Source: Lachnospiraceae bacterium (GTDB taxonomy: Bacteria > Bacillota > Clostridia > Lachnospirales > Lachnospiraceae). From it: a stretch of 64,000 bases of DNA. How positions within the stretch are numbered: position 1 is the first letter of the stretch; every line of letters begins with the position of its first letter. Shown here piece by piece: positions 43,249-52,788 of this stretch. Both the position numbers and the translations under genes were made by a program. The DNA lies in contig JAFZPG010000041.1 of the NCBI GenBank assembly GCA_017550425.1, forward strand, positions 34,964 to 98,963. The letters run 5' to 3'. The notes below the pieces were generated by a model. The model had not been told where the DNA came from and ran no database searches. It saw only the letters and a program-made list of their open reading frames with translations.

Positions 43249-44667
43249 TTACTCTTTGGATTTCTTTTTGAACAATGCACGTTTTGCATTGGACACGATC
43301 GAATTACCGGACAGGAATACCTGTGCTTTGTAGACCTTACCGGCCAGGATCGAAAATACGACGGTCAGGATCATCATTATGCCTACGGACAGCGCCGCTA
43401 TACCATTGGATACACTGCCGATCAGAACATCGACAGGCAGACGGAAGGCTGCCGAGAACGGGATCAGATCCGCAACGATCATCATCGTGTAGTTACTGCC
43501 CTCTTTAGACACCTCACCGAGAGCTACCATGATCGCAAACGCATATCCCGCAATAATGATCAGGTTTAAAAGCCCCTGCTTCTGAGCTACTTCTTCTGCT
43601 TTTGCACAGGTCGAAGCGATCACAGCTGCCATCACGCAGTAGGACGCGAAACCGAAGATCAGAGCCAACAAAGCCAAAATGACTTGAACCGGGGTAAAGG
43701 ATATGTTTCCGTAATCCATCAACAGATCGATCAATTGATTGATCGGGTTTACGAAGGAAGGATCGATCATCTTAGCTACAACATTACCGACAACGAGGCC
43801 TAAAACAACGGATGAGATCCATAACGCGAATTGAAGCAACGCCACACAAATGATCGCCGCCACCTTTCCTGCAACCAAAGCCACCGGAGAGATCGACGTA
43901 AGAAGCATCTCCATAAGTTTGGAAGATTTCTCAACTACGAGGTTTTTGCCCATACCCATGCAGTACAGAAGAAGCATGGTATACATCAGGATCGTAAATA
44001 AAAACGGACCGATGTAACGAACCAGCGTAAGGATCATGTTATCTTCCTTTTTGCCGGCTTCGATGATCTGCGAAACATGACTTCCTGAAAGGATCATGTA
44101 CTGCTCCGTCGTAATTTCGGATGCAGTTGCCGAAACGCCTTTGGCTGCCACAGAACCCAGTTCAAGTACTTTGTCTTTAGTGGAAGAATTCACCTCGGAA
44201 TCTTTGGGCAATGTCAAACGTACGACCAGGACCTCTCGATCCTCTGTATTATCATCGCCAAACTCTGCATGCTTGATCTCTTTCGAAAGAGAAAGGATAC
44301 CCCATCCGTTCTCTTCGGCGAGACTGTCTTTGTTTTCTTTCAGATAAGCATCTGTCGTCATATTGGCGATCGACTTATATGCTACATCTTTCAAGTCGGT
44401 GCTGGAAATGGAATATCCTACGATACTGCCGAACATATCATAATCGGTTTCGTCGATCACATAGAGTTTATCCAGATTGACCGGCTCCTCTTTAGTCTTC
44501 TTAACATTATTAAATGCTATGATCGACATGATCAGAACAACGAGGCTCATCAGGAGGAAAGGAACGACAAAGGTCGCAAACTTAAAGCCCTTACCTTCCG
44601 CCTGATGACGAAATGTAAAGCAAAAAACTTTGCCGAAACCGCTGAATGTACCATTACGCTTATGCAT
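43249..44667 (-). CDS. ABC-2 type permease, NatB-like (second copy)
   Basis: 472 residues. A first membrane helix (about 30-50), a large extracytoplasmic domain (about 55-215), then five or six membrane segments in the C-terminal half with KSSKLMEMLLTSISPVALVAGK, a typical ABC-2 coupling region. It resembles NatB of the NatAB Na+ exporter. It starts inside the end of the first permease gene (8-base overlap), with GGGAGGAG ahead of the ATG, and ends at a strong terminator. Confidence 0.88.
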   Translation of the reverse strand: MHKRNGTFSGFGKVFCFTFRHQAEGKGFKFATFVVPFLLMSLVVLIMSIIAFNNVKKTKEEPVNLDKLYVIDETDYDMFGSIVGYSISSTDLKDVAYKSIANMTTDAYLKENKDSLAEENGWGILSLSKEIKHAEFGDDNTEDREVLVVRLTLPKDSEVNSSTKDKVLELGSVAAKGVSATASEITTEQYMILSGSHVSQIIEAGKKEDNMILTLVRYIGPFLFTILMYTMLLLYCMGMGKNLVVEKSSKLMEMLLTSISPVALVAGKVAAIICVALLQFALWISSVVLGLVVGNVVAKMIDPSFVNPINQLIDLLMDYGNISFTPVQVILALLALIFGFASYCVMAAVIASTCAKAEEVAQKQGLLNLIIIAGYAFAIMVALGEVSKEGSNYTMMIVADLIPFSAAFRLPVDVLIGSVSNGIAALSVGIMMILTVVFSILAGKVYKAQVFLSGNSIVSNAKRALFKKKSKE

Positions 44668-46057
44668 TTTTCTCTCCTCCCTTCTCGTTCTTAAAGATGC
44701 TGAAATAGTCTTTGATCGACAACTTCTGACCATTGTAATAGATCAGGTATTCGTAGCATCTTGCCGCAAAGGCGAGTAAGAAATATACGCAGGCGATCAA
44801 TATCACCAGACCGATCAATGCGATCACGATAGATATGCGGTTCGAGAACAAATATCCGGGAACCAAAAACGGCGAGGTGACAGGAAAGAGAGCCGCAATC
44901 ATCTCAAACGCGCTCGTATTGGTACCGCCGATATTCATGATGGTAATGATCATCGAACCGAACATACCCAGGAACAAAAGCAGGGTAAAGGACTTCATGC
45001 GCTCCTGCATCTCTTCCACGCTCTTTACGGATGCTGCAATCACGCCGCAGATCAATGAGAAGAACAACATACCTGCCAGCAGGAAGCATACCAGAATAAC
45101 GACACCGATCGGGTTGATCGTGATATCTGCATCCGCAGGGATAAACGCAGTGACCTTGCTAAATGCATCCTTTACGGACATACCGTCGGCAATCGAATGA
45201 TAGATCACTACAGACGCTGCATAACATACGATCATAGAAACGATCTGGAACAGCGTGATCAAAAAAACTGCCGCGATCTTACCGAACAAAAGCGCGATCG
45301 GGCGAATGCTTGTAAGCAGGAATTCGACAACCTTAGAACTCTTCTCCTGAACGATGGAACTGGAAATATATTCTCCACTCATGGATACCAGCATGGTCGT
45401 CAACATGATGACAATGAGGATCATCATATATTGCTGCTGATTGATGCCCTTCTTATCTTCTTCATCGGACGACTTACCAATGCTCTCTATGTCAACATAA
45501 TTGGTATCCGTCTCGATGCTCATATTGAGGATGTTCATCTGCTCTTCGGTAATGTTCATGTGTTCCCGAAGCTGCGCATAAATGTTGTTCTGGATCGCAT
45601 TCTTCAGAACCGTGAGGTCGCTCATTTTGATCGGTGTCTTGGGACCCTGTACCAGGGTATAATAAAAGGTTCCGTCTTCTGCCGTATGATGAACATGCAA
45701 CAAAGCGATCTTCTCTTCGGACTCCTTCAATTCTTTCGTAAAATCATCATAGGTTTTATTGGATGATTTGATCGTCGGGATCTCGATCGCATCCAGACCG
45801 GCCTTCTCAAAACTGAACCAGTCCATAAAGTTCAACCCGCTTTCATCGATCACGTAAAGAGTATCGATCGATGTCTCTGTGACTTCGGACACTCCCCCGC
45901 CTTCGCCGTTTTTCTTAATGGCCTGAGAGATCGGGTAATACAGTGCCGAAACAAGCAGCATGAAGATCAATGTGATACGAAACCCTTTCGCTTTCATCAT
46001 CTGGGAAAATGTAAACTTGAACACTTTTCCAGTCCCGTGAAATCTACTGTGCTTCAT
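44660..46057 (-). CDS. ABC-2 type permease, NatB-like (first copy)
   Basis: 465 residues with the same plan as its downstream neighbour: an N-terminal membrane helix, a large outside domain, and C-terminal membrane helices with QEKSSKVVEFLLTSIRPIAL. The two are diverged paralogues and probably form a heterodimeric channel with one ATPase. The ATG at 46055-46057 overlaps the end of the ATPase gene. A TTG two codons earlier is less likely. Substrate may be Na+, a drug or a peptide; the sequence does not decide. Confidence 0.88.
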   Translation of the reverse strand: MKHSRFHGTGKVFKFTFSQMMKAKGFRITLIFMLLVSALYYPISQAIKKNGEGGGVSEVTETSIDTLYVIDESGLNFMDWFSFEKAGLDAIEIPTIKSSNKTYDDFTKELKESEEKIALLHVHHTAEDGTFYYTLVQGPKTPIKMSDLTVLKNAIQNNIYAQLREHMNITEEQMNILNMSIETDTNYVDIESIGKSSDEEDKKGINQQQYMMILIVIMLTTMLVSMSGEYISSSIVQEKSSKVVEFLLTSIRPIALLFGKIAAVFLITLFQIVSMIVCYAASVVIYHSIADGMSVKDAFSKVTAFIPADADITINPIGVVILVCFLLAGMLFFSLICGVIAASVKSVEEMQERMKSFTLLLFLGMFGSMIITIMNIGGTNTSAFEMIAALFPVTSPFLVPGYLFSNRISIVIALIGLVILIACVYFLLAFAARCYEYLIYYNGQKLSIKDYFSIFKNEKGGEKNA

Positions 46058-46988
46058 CTTCAAAATTCTCCCCTGCTTTCTCTACAAAAATCTCATGCAG
46101 CGACGGCTCGCGAAGTTCAAAACGAACGATCGTCTTATGATTGGAAACCAGGCTGTCCAGAAAGGCATCTGCCTGCTCCTGACCGGTAACCTTCAGCTGA
46201 ATGCCATTCGGCGTCTTGTTTATAACGCGAAGTCCGGAAGCCTCGATCAGATCATCGATCGGCTCCTCGGTCTTGACAAACATATTGACGCGGCCATAAG
46301 ACTTCTTGATATCATTCAGGTTACCCTGAACGACTGCTTTGCCGTGATGGAGGATCGTGATATCCTCACAGAACTCTTCCACGACTTCCATCTGGTGGCT
46401 GGACATGATGATATATTTGCCGGCCTTTACCTGCTCACGGATCACTTCCTTAAACAGGTCCATATTGACCGGGTCGAGACCGGACAGCGGCTCATCGAGG
46501 ATGAGCAGTTCCGGATCGGAGATCAAAGCAGCCAGCAACTGAACTTTCTGCTGATTACCTTTGGAAAGCTGATCCGCTTTCATGGGCTTCGGCTTCTTCT
46601 TGCCTACCATGGGCGGATTGAAATACTCGCCGAGTTCCAGACGATCTACCCAGTAATCGATGCGATTTTTCGCATCCTCTTTGGATACATTCTTAAGAGA
46701 TGCAAAATACAGCAACTGGTCCATCAGTGTATACTTCGGATACAGGCCTCTCTCCTCCGCGAGATAACCTACATTCGTCTCCATAGTATCCAGTGGATTC
46801 CCTTTCCACAGGACCTCACCACTGTCTTTCGCAAGCATACCAAGCATCATACGCAAAGAAGTCGACTTACCTGCACCGTTGGTTCCCAAAAACGCATACA
46901 CACCGGGGTGTTCCAGCGAAAACGAGATATGATCAACTACCGTCTTCTCTCCGTATTTCTTTGAAAGATTTGTAACAACAAGTGACAT
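46044..46988 (-). CDS. ABC transporter ATP-binding protein, NatA-like
   Basis: 314 residues. Walker A is GTNGAGKSTSLRMM, the signature LSKGNQQKVQLLAAL, Walker B ELLILDEPLSGLDPVN and the switch His in MSSHQMEVVEE. A C-terminal extension of about 90 residues (DUF4162-like) is usual for NatA proteins. It is the first gene of a three-gene exporter operon with its own promoter. Confidence 0.94.
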   Translation of the reverse strand: MSLVVTNLSKKYGEKTVVDHISFSLEHPGVYAFLGTNGAGKSTSLRMMLGMLAKDSGEVLWKGNPLDTMETNVGYLAEERGLYPKYTLMDQLLYFASLKNVSKEDAKNRIDYWVDRLELGEYFNPPMVGKKKPKPMKADQLSKGNQQKVQLLAALISDPELLILDEPLSGLDPVNMDLFKEVIREQVKAGKYIIMSSHQMEVVEEFCEDITILHHGKAVVQGNLNDIKKSYGRVNMFVKTEEPIDDLIEASGLRVINKTPNGIQLKVTGQEQADAFLDSLVSNHKTIVRFELREPSLHEIFVEKAGENFEDEAQ

Positions 46989-47024
46989 TATCCTATCATC
47001 CTTTCTTGTATAAAATACCTATTT

Positions 47025-47053
47025 ACTATACCATCCGTTGTATTTATTTACAA
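47025..47053 (-). promoter_or_regulatory. Promoter of the NatA/NatB operon
   Basis: Minus strand TTGTAA (47048-47053), 17-base spacer, TATAGT (47025-47030). Confidence 0.8.
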
Positions 47054-47103
47054 GGCGTAAAACTTACAAATTCCTTACAGTTGGATACATCCGCGTAGGA
47101 AAC

Positions 47104-47134
47104 GCAAAAACGGAGCGTTTACACGCTCCGTTTT
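47104..47134 (-). terminator. Terminator after htrA
   Basis: Stem AAAACGGAGCG/CGCTCCGTTTT (47107-47117 with 47124-47134) with a 6-base loop, then TTTTTG on the minus strand. A short ATCCGT/ACGGAT hairpin (47141-47157) lies before it. Confidence 0.88.
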
Positions 47135-47162
47135 ATATGGATCCGTCAGATACGGATAGGAC

Positions 47163-48719
47163 TTACTTTGTTTCTTGTTGCGATGACTCAGCGATATCTT
47201 TATAATATCCGAGTTTTACTTCGACTTCGCGATCCGAGTAGGAACGGCGTCCGCCGGATACATCCAATGTCATATACTTAACTTTAACGGTCTCACCGCC
47301 TTCATGATACCTCAGTTCTTCCTGAAGATCTGCCCATGAAGTGATCTTGACGCCGTCAATGCCTGTGATGATATCATAGGCCATAATGCCTGCCTTTTCG
47401 GCGGCTCCGCCCTCGATGACCTCTTCTACGAAAGCTCCGTTACCTTCATAAACACTCTGATATCTGGAGGAGCAGCGAACTCCGAGAGACGAACGCTTAT
47501 CATCATCGAATTTCGTACGGGTCGCACGGTTCATAAGATCATTGATGACTTCTTCCGCATCCGTGATCGGGATCGCATAGCCCATTCCTTCTACAGACTC
47601 ATCGGAAAGTTTTGCAGAGTTGATGCCGATCAGGTTACCAAACATATCGAATAATCCGCCGCCGCTGTTGCCGGGGTTGATCGCTGCATCGGTCTGCAGG
47701 AACGAACGGGTGTATCCATCGGAAAATGTAACTTCACGGTTCAATGCACTGATATAACCTACGGTCATGCACTGGCCGTAACCCATCGCGTTACCGATCG
47801 CGATAACGCCATTACCAACCTTCAGGTTGTTGGAGTCGCCGACCGTGGCGATCTTGATCGCCTTCATGGTCTCGTCATCAATATCGGAAAGGTTGACTGC
47901 GATGACCGCAAGGTCACGCTCTTCATCGGTACCTTTTACATGAGCAGCGATCTCTTTATCATTTACAAACTTAACGGAGATCTCGCTGGATGTGATGCTC
48001 GCATTGGAATAACTCTCGGGAATAACAACATGTGCGTTGGAAACGATCAGCAGTTCGCTGTCATTTTTACCGATGATAACTCCGGAACCGGCACCTTTCA
48101 GTTCCTGCTGTCCGGAACCGAAATAACGGGAAAAACTGGTCGTGTAGATCGTCTTATTTGTTACTGCAACGACCGAAGGCATAACCTCGTCCACGATCGG
48201 TGAAACATCCAGGAGCGTCGCGTTGACATTCTTTGTCGTGTTGATGTCGCTGCGAGTCAGAACGGAAGTGGTCGGCGTAGAAGCATCTTTTGTTACATCT
48301 TTAGCGGTATCAGTAGCAGTCGTGTTCTTAGCCAGATCAGCCGAAGCCACGGTCGTTTCATCCGTGTTGTTTCCTTTATCCTTGAGCAGCTGGCTTATGC
48401 CGAGGATGCTTCCGACTACGATCAACATAGTCAGGATAGCGATGGCCGGTCCCATGAAGGAACCGCCTTTGCGTCCGTTGTTGCCGGACGGCTGCGGTGC
48501 ACTGTACTGAGATGATCTGTAGTAATCATAGTACGACGGCAACGGTCGGTTAGATTGCGGCTGCTGCATCGGTTGCTGTTCAGACTTCGGCTCCTCCTGC
48601 GTTTTTCCTTCAGGTTCGGAGGTATCTTTAACCTCATCTTCTTTTACGGCTTCAGGTTCTCCCGTCTGCTTATCTTTCTCTTCTGTATCGAAGTTAAAAT
48701 AGAAATCTTTATCATCCAT
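47163..48719 (-). CDS. HtrA/DegP-type membrane-anchored serine protease
   Basis: 518 residues. A charged, Gln/Pro-rich cytoplasmic N-terminus (1-90), one membrane segment (about 95-118), a trypsin-like domain with catalytic His in SNAHVVIP, Asp in ERDLAVIAV and Ser in NPGNSGGGLF, then one PDZ domain (about 415-500; GAAEKAGIMAYDIITGIDG). It degrades or refolds misfolded proteins outside the membrane. The ATG at 48717-48719 has AAGGAG 10 bases upstream; the longer ORF opens 14 codons earlier without one. It follows the LCP gene and ends the glycan region. Confidence 0.93.
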   Translation of the reverse strand: MDDKDFYFNFDTEEKDKQTGEPEAVKEDEVKDTSEPEGKTQEEPKSEQQPMQQPQSNRPLPSYYDYYRSSQYSAPQPSGNNGRKGGSFMGPAIAILTMLIVVGSILGISQLLKDKGNNTDETTVASADLAKNTTATDTAKDVTKDASTPTTSVLTRSDINTTKNVNATLLDVSPIVDEVMPSVVAVTNKTIYTTSFSRYFGSGQQELKGAGSGVIIGKNDSELLIVSNAHVVIPESYSNASITSSEISVKFVNDKEIAAHVKGTDEERDLAVIAVNLSDIDDETMKAIKIATVGDSNNLKVGNGVIAIGNAMGYGQCMTVGYISALNREVTFSDGYTRSFLQTDAAINPGNSGGGLFDMFGNLIGINSAKLSDESVEGMGYAIPITDAEEVINDLMNRATRTKFDDDKRSSLGVRCSSRYQSVYEGNGAFVEEVIEGGAAEKAGIMAYDIITGIDGVKITSWADLQEELRYHEGGETVKVKYMTLDVSGGRRSYSDREVEVKLGYYKDIAESSQQETK

Positions 48720-48829
48720 ATCCTTATTGCTCCTTTCAGTGACTGAATACCTGTCACTCATTTTATGAGTCTATGATAAACCCAGTCTGTGAAAAAAGTG
48801 TGATGGAACATTTACTTTTTCATGAATTG

Positions 48830-50020
48830 TCACTGGACACCTACGTAATTGAAATCCGAATCAAATCCGGCATTTACTCGGATCGTTTCACTCAGATTCT
48901 TTACGTAATCCGAGCACTGATAATTCTGCGTTCCGTAGAGATACTCGTGCAATTTGGAGACATTCTGTTCGAGATTGATCGGAACGACGCAGTTACCCAT
49001 ATACCCCATTTCGGTCCTCTGCGCGAACGGGAAGCCCTGTGAATCGTTGATATGGATCTTTTTGATATCGGGGACCATACCAATGAAATAGTCGATGATA
49101 TCCTGCGCTCCTTTTGCGGATCCGTCGCTGGAACCGATCAACGTCGATGCAAATACATGGTCGACCATCGTATTCAGAGTTCCGATGGAAGATGCCTTTG
49201 CCTTCACCAGCATTTTGGAGATGACTTCACGCTGACGCTGAGCACGCATAAAATCGGAATCTCTCTTACGCAGTCGGCAGTACGCTACGGTCTGAACGCC
49301 GTCACAAAGCTGCAGGCCGGTATGCTCGATATGAACGGACGGAATGCCGGTCGACTGTACGATCTGACTGATCAGACCATTGATATACGGAACGGTTTCA
49401 CCATTGATCGTAACCGTCATCATGTTTTCTTTAATATCCAACTCGAGGCCGCCCATATCATTGACCAGGTTCGCTACGATCGACCAGTCTACCGCGATAA
49501 AACCATCGATATCCAAATCATAGTTCTTATTCAGCATCTGCATCAGGCTGTAGGTTCCGAAATGGGTCGCCTCGGCATTGATCTTACCGAAAGTTCCATC
49601 CGAACGATAAAAATACGTATCACGGAATACAGAAACAAGTTTAACGTCTTTTGTTTCATTGTCGATGACCGCCAGCATGATAACGTCAGCATTGCTGCCT
49701 TTAACGAGGCGTTGCTGAGATTTCTCCGGATTTTCGGAACTGTCGATACCAAACAGGGCCAATGTCGTAAACTGTTTGGAGATTCTTTCCTGATAACTCG
49801 GCTCGACAAATGCATTCGTCGCGATCGTCTGACCTTCCGGAACGACTAAAACGTTGGCACCTCCGATCTTCGTACGTAAATAATACAGGCCGCACATTGC
49901 AACCAGAAGCAGTACTTCCAAAACGGAGACCACCGTATATTTGATTATGCGCAGGCGTTTTCGACGCTTCGCACGTTCACGGCGCAGCGAGCGCACCTCC
50001 TGATCATAATTTTCTTCCAT
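48830..50020 (-). CDS. LytR-CpsA-Psr (LCP) family glycan-wall ligase
   Basis: 396 residues. A basic N-terminus (RRERAKRRKRLRI), one membrane segment (about 27-50), and the LCP domain with LALFGIDSSE, SNADVIMLAVID, VSVFRDTYFY, the Arg-rich YCRLRKRDSDFMRAQRQREV, and GTLNTMVD. LCP enzymes move undecaprenyl-linked glycans onto peptidoglycan. The ATG at 50018-50020 has GGAGGAG 7 bases upstream. A small hairpin (CCCGC/GCGGG, about 50035-50047) overlaps the edge of this ribosome site. It stands next to the glycosyltransferase cluster across the repeat element. Confidence 0.92.
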   Translation of the reverse strand: MEENYDQEVRSLRRERAKRRKRLRIIKYTVVSVLEVLLLVAMCGLYYLRTKIGGANVLVVPEGQTIATNAFVEPSYQERISKQFTTLALFGIDSSENPEKSQQRLVKGSNADVIMLAVIDNETKDVKLVSVFRDTYFYRSDGTFGKINAEATHFGTYSLMQMLNKNYDLDIDGFIAVDWSIVANLVNDMGGLELDIKENMMTVTINGETVPYINGLISQIVQSTGIPSVHIEHTGLQLCDGVQTVAYCRLRKRDSDFMRAQRQREVISKMLVKAKASSIGTLNTMVDHVFASTLIGSSDGSAKGAQDIIDYFIGMVPDIKKIHINDSQGFPFAQRTEMGYMGNCVVPINLEQNVSKLHEYLYGTQNYQCSDYVKNLSETIRVNAGFDSDFNYVGVQ

Positions 50021-50064
50021 AATAATTCTCCTCCCCGCCAAAGCGGGACTTTTCCCAAGCTACT

Positions 50065-50339
50065 TTTCGTGATACTACGGATCGCTACGTGCTTCGCACT
50101 CTCGCGATCCTACAGTCATTCGCCATACGATTCGCTTTCCTTCGGAAATCGGTATGGCTCGAGGCATTTCGTGATACTACGGATCGCTCCGTTGCTTTGC
50201 AACTCTCGCGATCCTACAGTCATTCGCCATACGATTCGCTTTCCTTCGGAAATCGGTATGGCTCATGACTGTTCGGTTCTCAAGGTCCGCACTGTGCATG
50301 CGAGCATGCCCGTGCGGGACTTTTCGAACCTAGTATCAC
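50065..50339. repeat. Palindromic repeat element between the LCP gene and the glycosylphosphotransferase gene
   Basis: This is the only gap over 300 bases without a gene (50021-50339). Two direct copies of about 96-98 bases (50065-50160 and 50167-50264) share nearly all positions except a short central stretch. Each holds two hairpins: GGATCGC/GCGATCC around an inner GTGC/GCAC stem, and CCATAC/GTATGG around TCC/GGA. A third long hairpin follows (about 50274-50330; GGTTC/GAACC, GCATGC/GCATGC). The whole block is bounded by a perfect 9-base inverted repeat, GTGATACTA (50069-50077) and TAGTATCAC (50331-50339), the latter touching the stop codon of the next gene. It resembles a MITE or REP-type element. 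Confidence 0.8.
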
Positions 50340-51737
50340 TCAATACGCGTTCTTATTCACAAATCCTTTAAAGAACGTCAGGAACAGGATCTTGATGTCC
50401 AGTTTGAGGGACCAGTGCTCGATGTAATAGAGATCGCAGGCAATGCGCTCCGAGATCGAGGTATCGCCACGCCAGCCGTTGACCTGGGCCCAGCCGGTGA
50501 TGCCGGGGCGCACCTGGTGTTTAACCATGTAACGCGGGATCTCTTCTTTAAACTTCTCAACGAAGAACGGACGCTCGGGACGCGGTCCGATCAGACTCAT
50601 GTCACCCTTCAGAACGTTGAAGAACTGCGGCAGTTCATCGATACTGGTCTTTCGGATAAATGCGCCGACTTTCGTCACACGCGCATCGTTTTTCGTGGTC
50701 CATTTGTCTTTCTCGCTCTCATCGGTCTGCACGACCATCGAACGGAATTTGTACATTTTAAACGGACGGTTATGCTTGCCGACACGCTCCTGCTTAAAGA
50801 TCACACCGCCTTTGGACGTCGTTTTGACCAGGATCGCCACGATCAGCATGATCGGGGAAAACAGAATGATCGCAAATAAACTGCCGAAAATATCCATGGC
50901 GCGTTTGATAAAAGCATTTCCGAAACTCATCAGCGGCACATAGCGGATGTTGATGACCGGCAGGCCTTCCATATCTTCCGTGTAAGGCTGGGTCGGCAAC
51001 ACGTTCATGTAGTCGGGGATAAACTTGGTATGCACGCCGGACTTCTCGCACGTATTGACCACGGTCTTCAGTTTACTGTGTTCGGTCAGTTTTAAACAAA
51101 TAACGATCTCGTCAGTCTCGTTTTTTTCAAGCAAAGCGGTCAGACCCTCGGTGTTCCCGATCACGGGAACGTCCTTATACGTGTGCCCCACCTTCTTTTC
51201 ATCATCCAGAATGCCGACGACATGGTAGCCCCACTGGGGATTCGCTACAACTCGGTCAATGTATGCCTTCGCCGTTTCACTGTATCCGACGATCACGACA
51301 TGACTCTGATGCTTTCCCTTAGCATACGAACGATCGATGATCTTTCCTACAATAATGCGTTCAACAAACATGAACACGGTATCCAGGATGGCAAAATACA
51401 GTAAAAACAGACGGGAGAAGTTTTCGATCTTAACGAAGAACAAAAGCAGCGTCAGGAACAGGGTTCCCATGACATTGCCCTCGGTGATCAGAAAAAACAG
51501 AGCCCCTTTCGACTGCGTCCGCATATTGCTGTACAGCGTAACAAACATATAACTGAGCAAAAACACCGGGAATACGAATGCCATGCTCTTTATATACAAT
51601 TCAAAGATCTCTATATAGTTTTGTTCATCCAAAAGGACCAGTTTAAACCAGTACGTCAGCCAATACGTTGCGACCAGGACCAACAGGTCGAACATAAGGT
51701 AGATCAGGCCGACTGCACTTCGTTTCTCATTTTTCAC
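50340..51737 (-). CDS. Polyprenyl glycosylphosphotransferase (initiating sugar transferase)
   Basis: 465 residues. Four N-terminal membrane segments (about 10-125), a CoA-binding-like domain (about 135-250; HVVIVGYSETAKAYIDRV), a fifth hydrophobic segment (about 275-300) and the catalytic bacterial sugar transferase domain (KRAMDIFGSLFAI, GVIFKQERVGK, FRSM, SLIGPRPERP, VRPGITGWAQVNG). It transfers a sugar phosphate to undecaprenyl phosphate and starts glycan assembly. The start is GTG (51735-51737) with GAGGTG 7 bases upstream. Its stop abuts the palindromic repeat element. Confidence 0.94.
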   Translation of the reverse strand: MKNEKRSAVGLIYLMFDLLVLVATYWLTYWFKLVLLDEQNYIEIFELYIKSMAFVFPVFLLSYMFVTLYSNMRTQSKGALFFLITEGNVMGTLFLTLLLFFVKIENFSRLFLLYFAILDTVFMFVERIIVGKIIDRSYAKGKHQSHVVIVGYSETAKAYIDRVVANPQWGYHVVGILDDEKKVGHTYKDVPVIGNTEGLTALLEKNETDEIVICLKLTEHSKLKTVVNTCEKSGVHTKFIPDYMNVLPTQPYTEDMEGLPVINIRYVPLMSFGNAFIKRAMDIFGSLFAIILFSPIMLIVAILVKTTSKGGVIFKQERVGKHNRPFKMYKFRSMVVQTDESEKDKWTTKNDARVTKVGAFIRKTSIDELPQFFNVLKGDMSLIGPRPERPFFVEKFKEEIPRYMVKHQVRPGITGWAQVNGWRGDTSISERIACDLYYIEHWSLKLDIKILFLTFFKGFVNKNAY

Positions 51738-51769
51738 GTTGTTTCACCTCTGACGTTTCCTATGTTTCC

Positions 51770-52762
51770 TTACTTGTCTTCTTTGTTGAAAACCCTGCGC
51801 TTCATAAATTCAAAAGTATAAGCAAAGGTTCCGAACACCATCTGCATCTCGATATCCAGATAGTTTTTAAAATTCTTCTTTTCGTACTTCACGCGTTTAC
51901 ATTTGCGCACCGTCTTCAGGCCTTCCTTCAGACCGGACAGATACTCTTTGTGCAGGCCCATGGAAGCGAAAAAGCAGACCTTGATGATATAGCCCAGCAA
52001 AAATGCAGGAGCATTCAGAAGCAACATCAGGTTCGGCTGATTCTTATAATGCAGGTACAGGCTGTTGCGCGCGGTCAGGCGGACTTTAAAAGGATTATAC
52101 TTCGAGCCGCTGGTGCCGCTGCCTACATGGTAAACGATCGCCTTCGGCGCATAGGTATTCTTATAGCCTTGGATATTCGCGCGGAAACCGACATCGATAT
52201 CCTCCAGATACGCAAAATGCATCTCGTCGAAAATGCCGATCTCATCAAACAAAGCTCTGCGATAGATCGCTGCTCCGGCGCATGCGGAAAACACGCGCTT
52301 CGGCTTATCATACGCACGTACCGGCTGATGGATGCCACGCTGAACGGCCCAGCCGAACATCGTATACAGATCTCCCGCGTCGTCCATCAGGTCTCTCTTA
52401 TAAAAGCTTACCATACGGCTGCTCACGGAAAAAATGCGGTCATCCTTTTCGATGGCTTTGATCATCTCTTCGACGTAGTGCGGATCTGACTCCGTATCAT
52501 TGTTGAGCAGGATCACATACGGCGTTTTACACTGCTTGATCCCGTAATTAACTCCGCCGGAGAAACCGAGGTTCGACTCCATGACATCTACACGGGCCTC
52601 GGGATAATTCTCACGCAGATAGGAAACGCTGTCATCTGCCGAAGCATTGTCCACGACCAGGATATCAAAATCCTGGCAGGTCTGCGCGCGCAGAGAATTC
52701 ATACAAGTCTCCAAAAACTGTAATCCGTTGTAATTCGGAATAACGATCGTAACTTTCTTCAT
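51770..52762 (-). CDS. GT2 family glycosyltransferase
   Basis: 330 residues. KKVTIVIPNYNGLQFLE is the GT-A start, LLNNDTESDPHYVEEM the DXD region, and FDEMHFAYLEDIDVGFRANI the acceptor-site ED motif. The C-terminal 80 residues carry a hydrophobic stretch. The ATG is chosen by family alignment; its ribosome site is poor (AAAGGA directly before), and an ORF opens 21 codons earlier inside the ATPase gene. It resembles rhamnosyltransferases, but the sugar is not certain. Confidence 0.88.
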   Translation of the reverse strand: MKKVTIVIPNYNGLQFLETCMNSLRAQTCQDFDILVVDNASADDSVSYLRENYPEARVDVMESNLGFSGGVNYGIKQCKTPYVILLNNDTESDPHYVEEMIKAIEKDDRIFSVSSRMVSFYKRDLMDDAGDLYTMFGWAVQRGIHQPVRAYDKPKRVFSACAGAAIYRRALFDEIGIFDEMHFAYLEDIDVGFRANIQGYKNTYAPKAIVYHVGSGTSGSKYNPFKVRLTARNSLYLHYKNQPNLMLLLNAPAFLLGYIIKVCFFASMGLHKEYLSGLKEGLKTVRKCKRVKYEKKNFKNYLDIEMQMVFGTFAYTFEFMKRRVFNKEDK

Positions 52763-52788
52763 TTCCTTTGCCGAAACACGGCTCTCCT

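Noticed and set aside
50065..50339. CRISPR array
   Set aside because: Only two direct copies of nearly 100 bases with internal hairpins and no spacers of regular size; no cas genes nearby.
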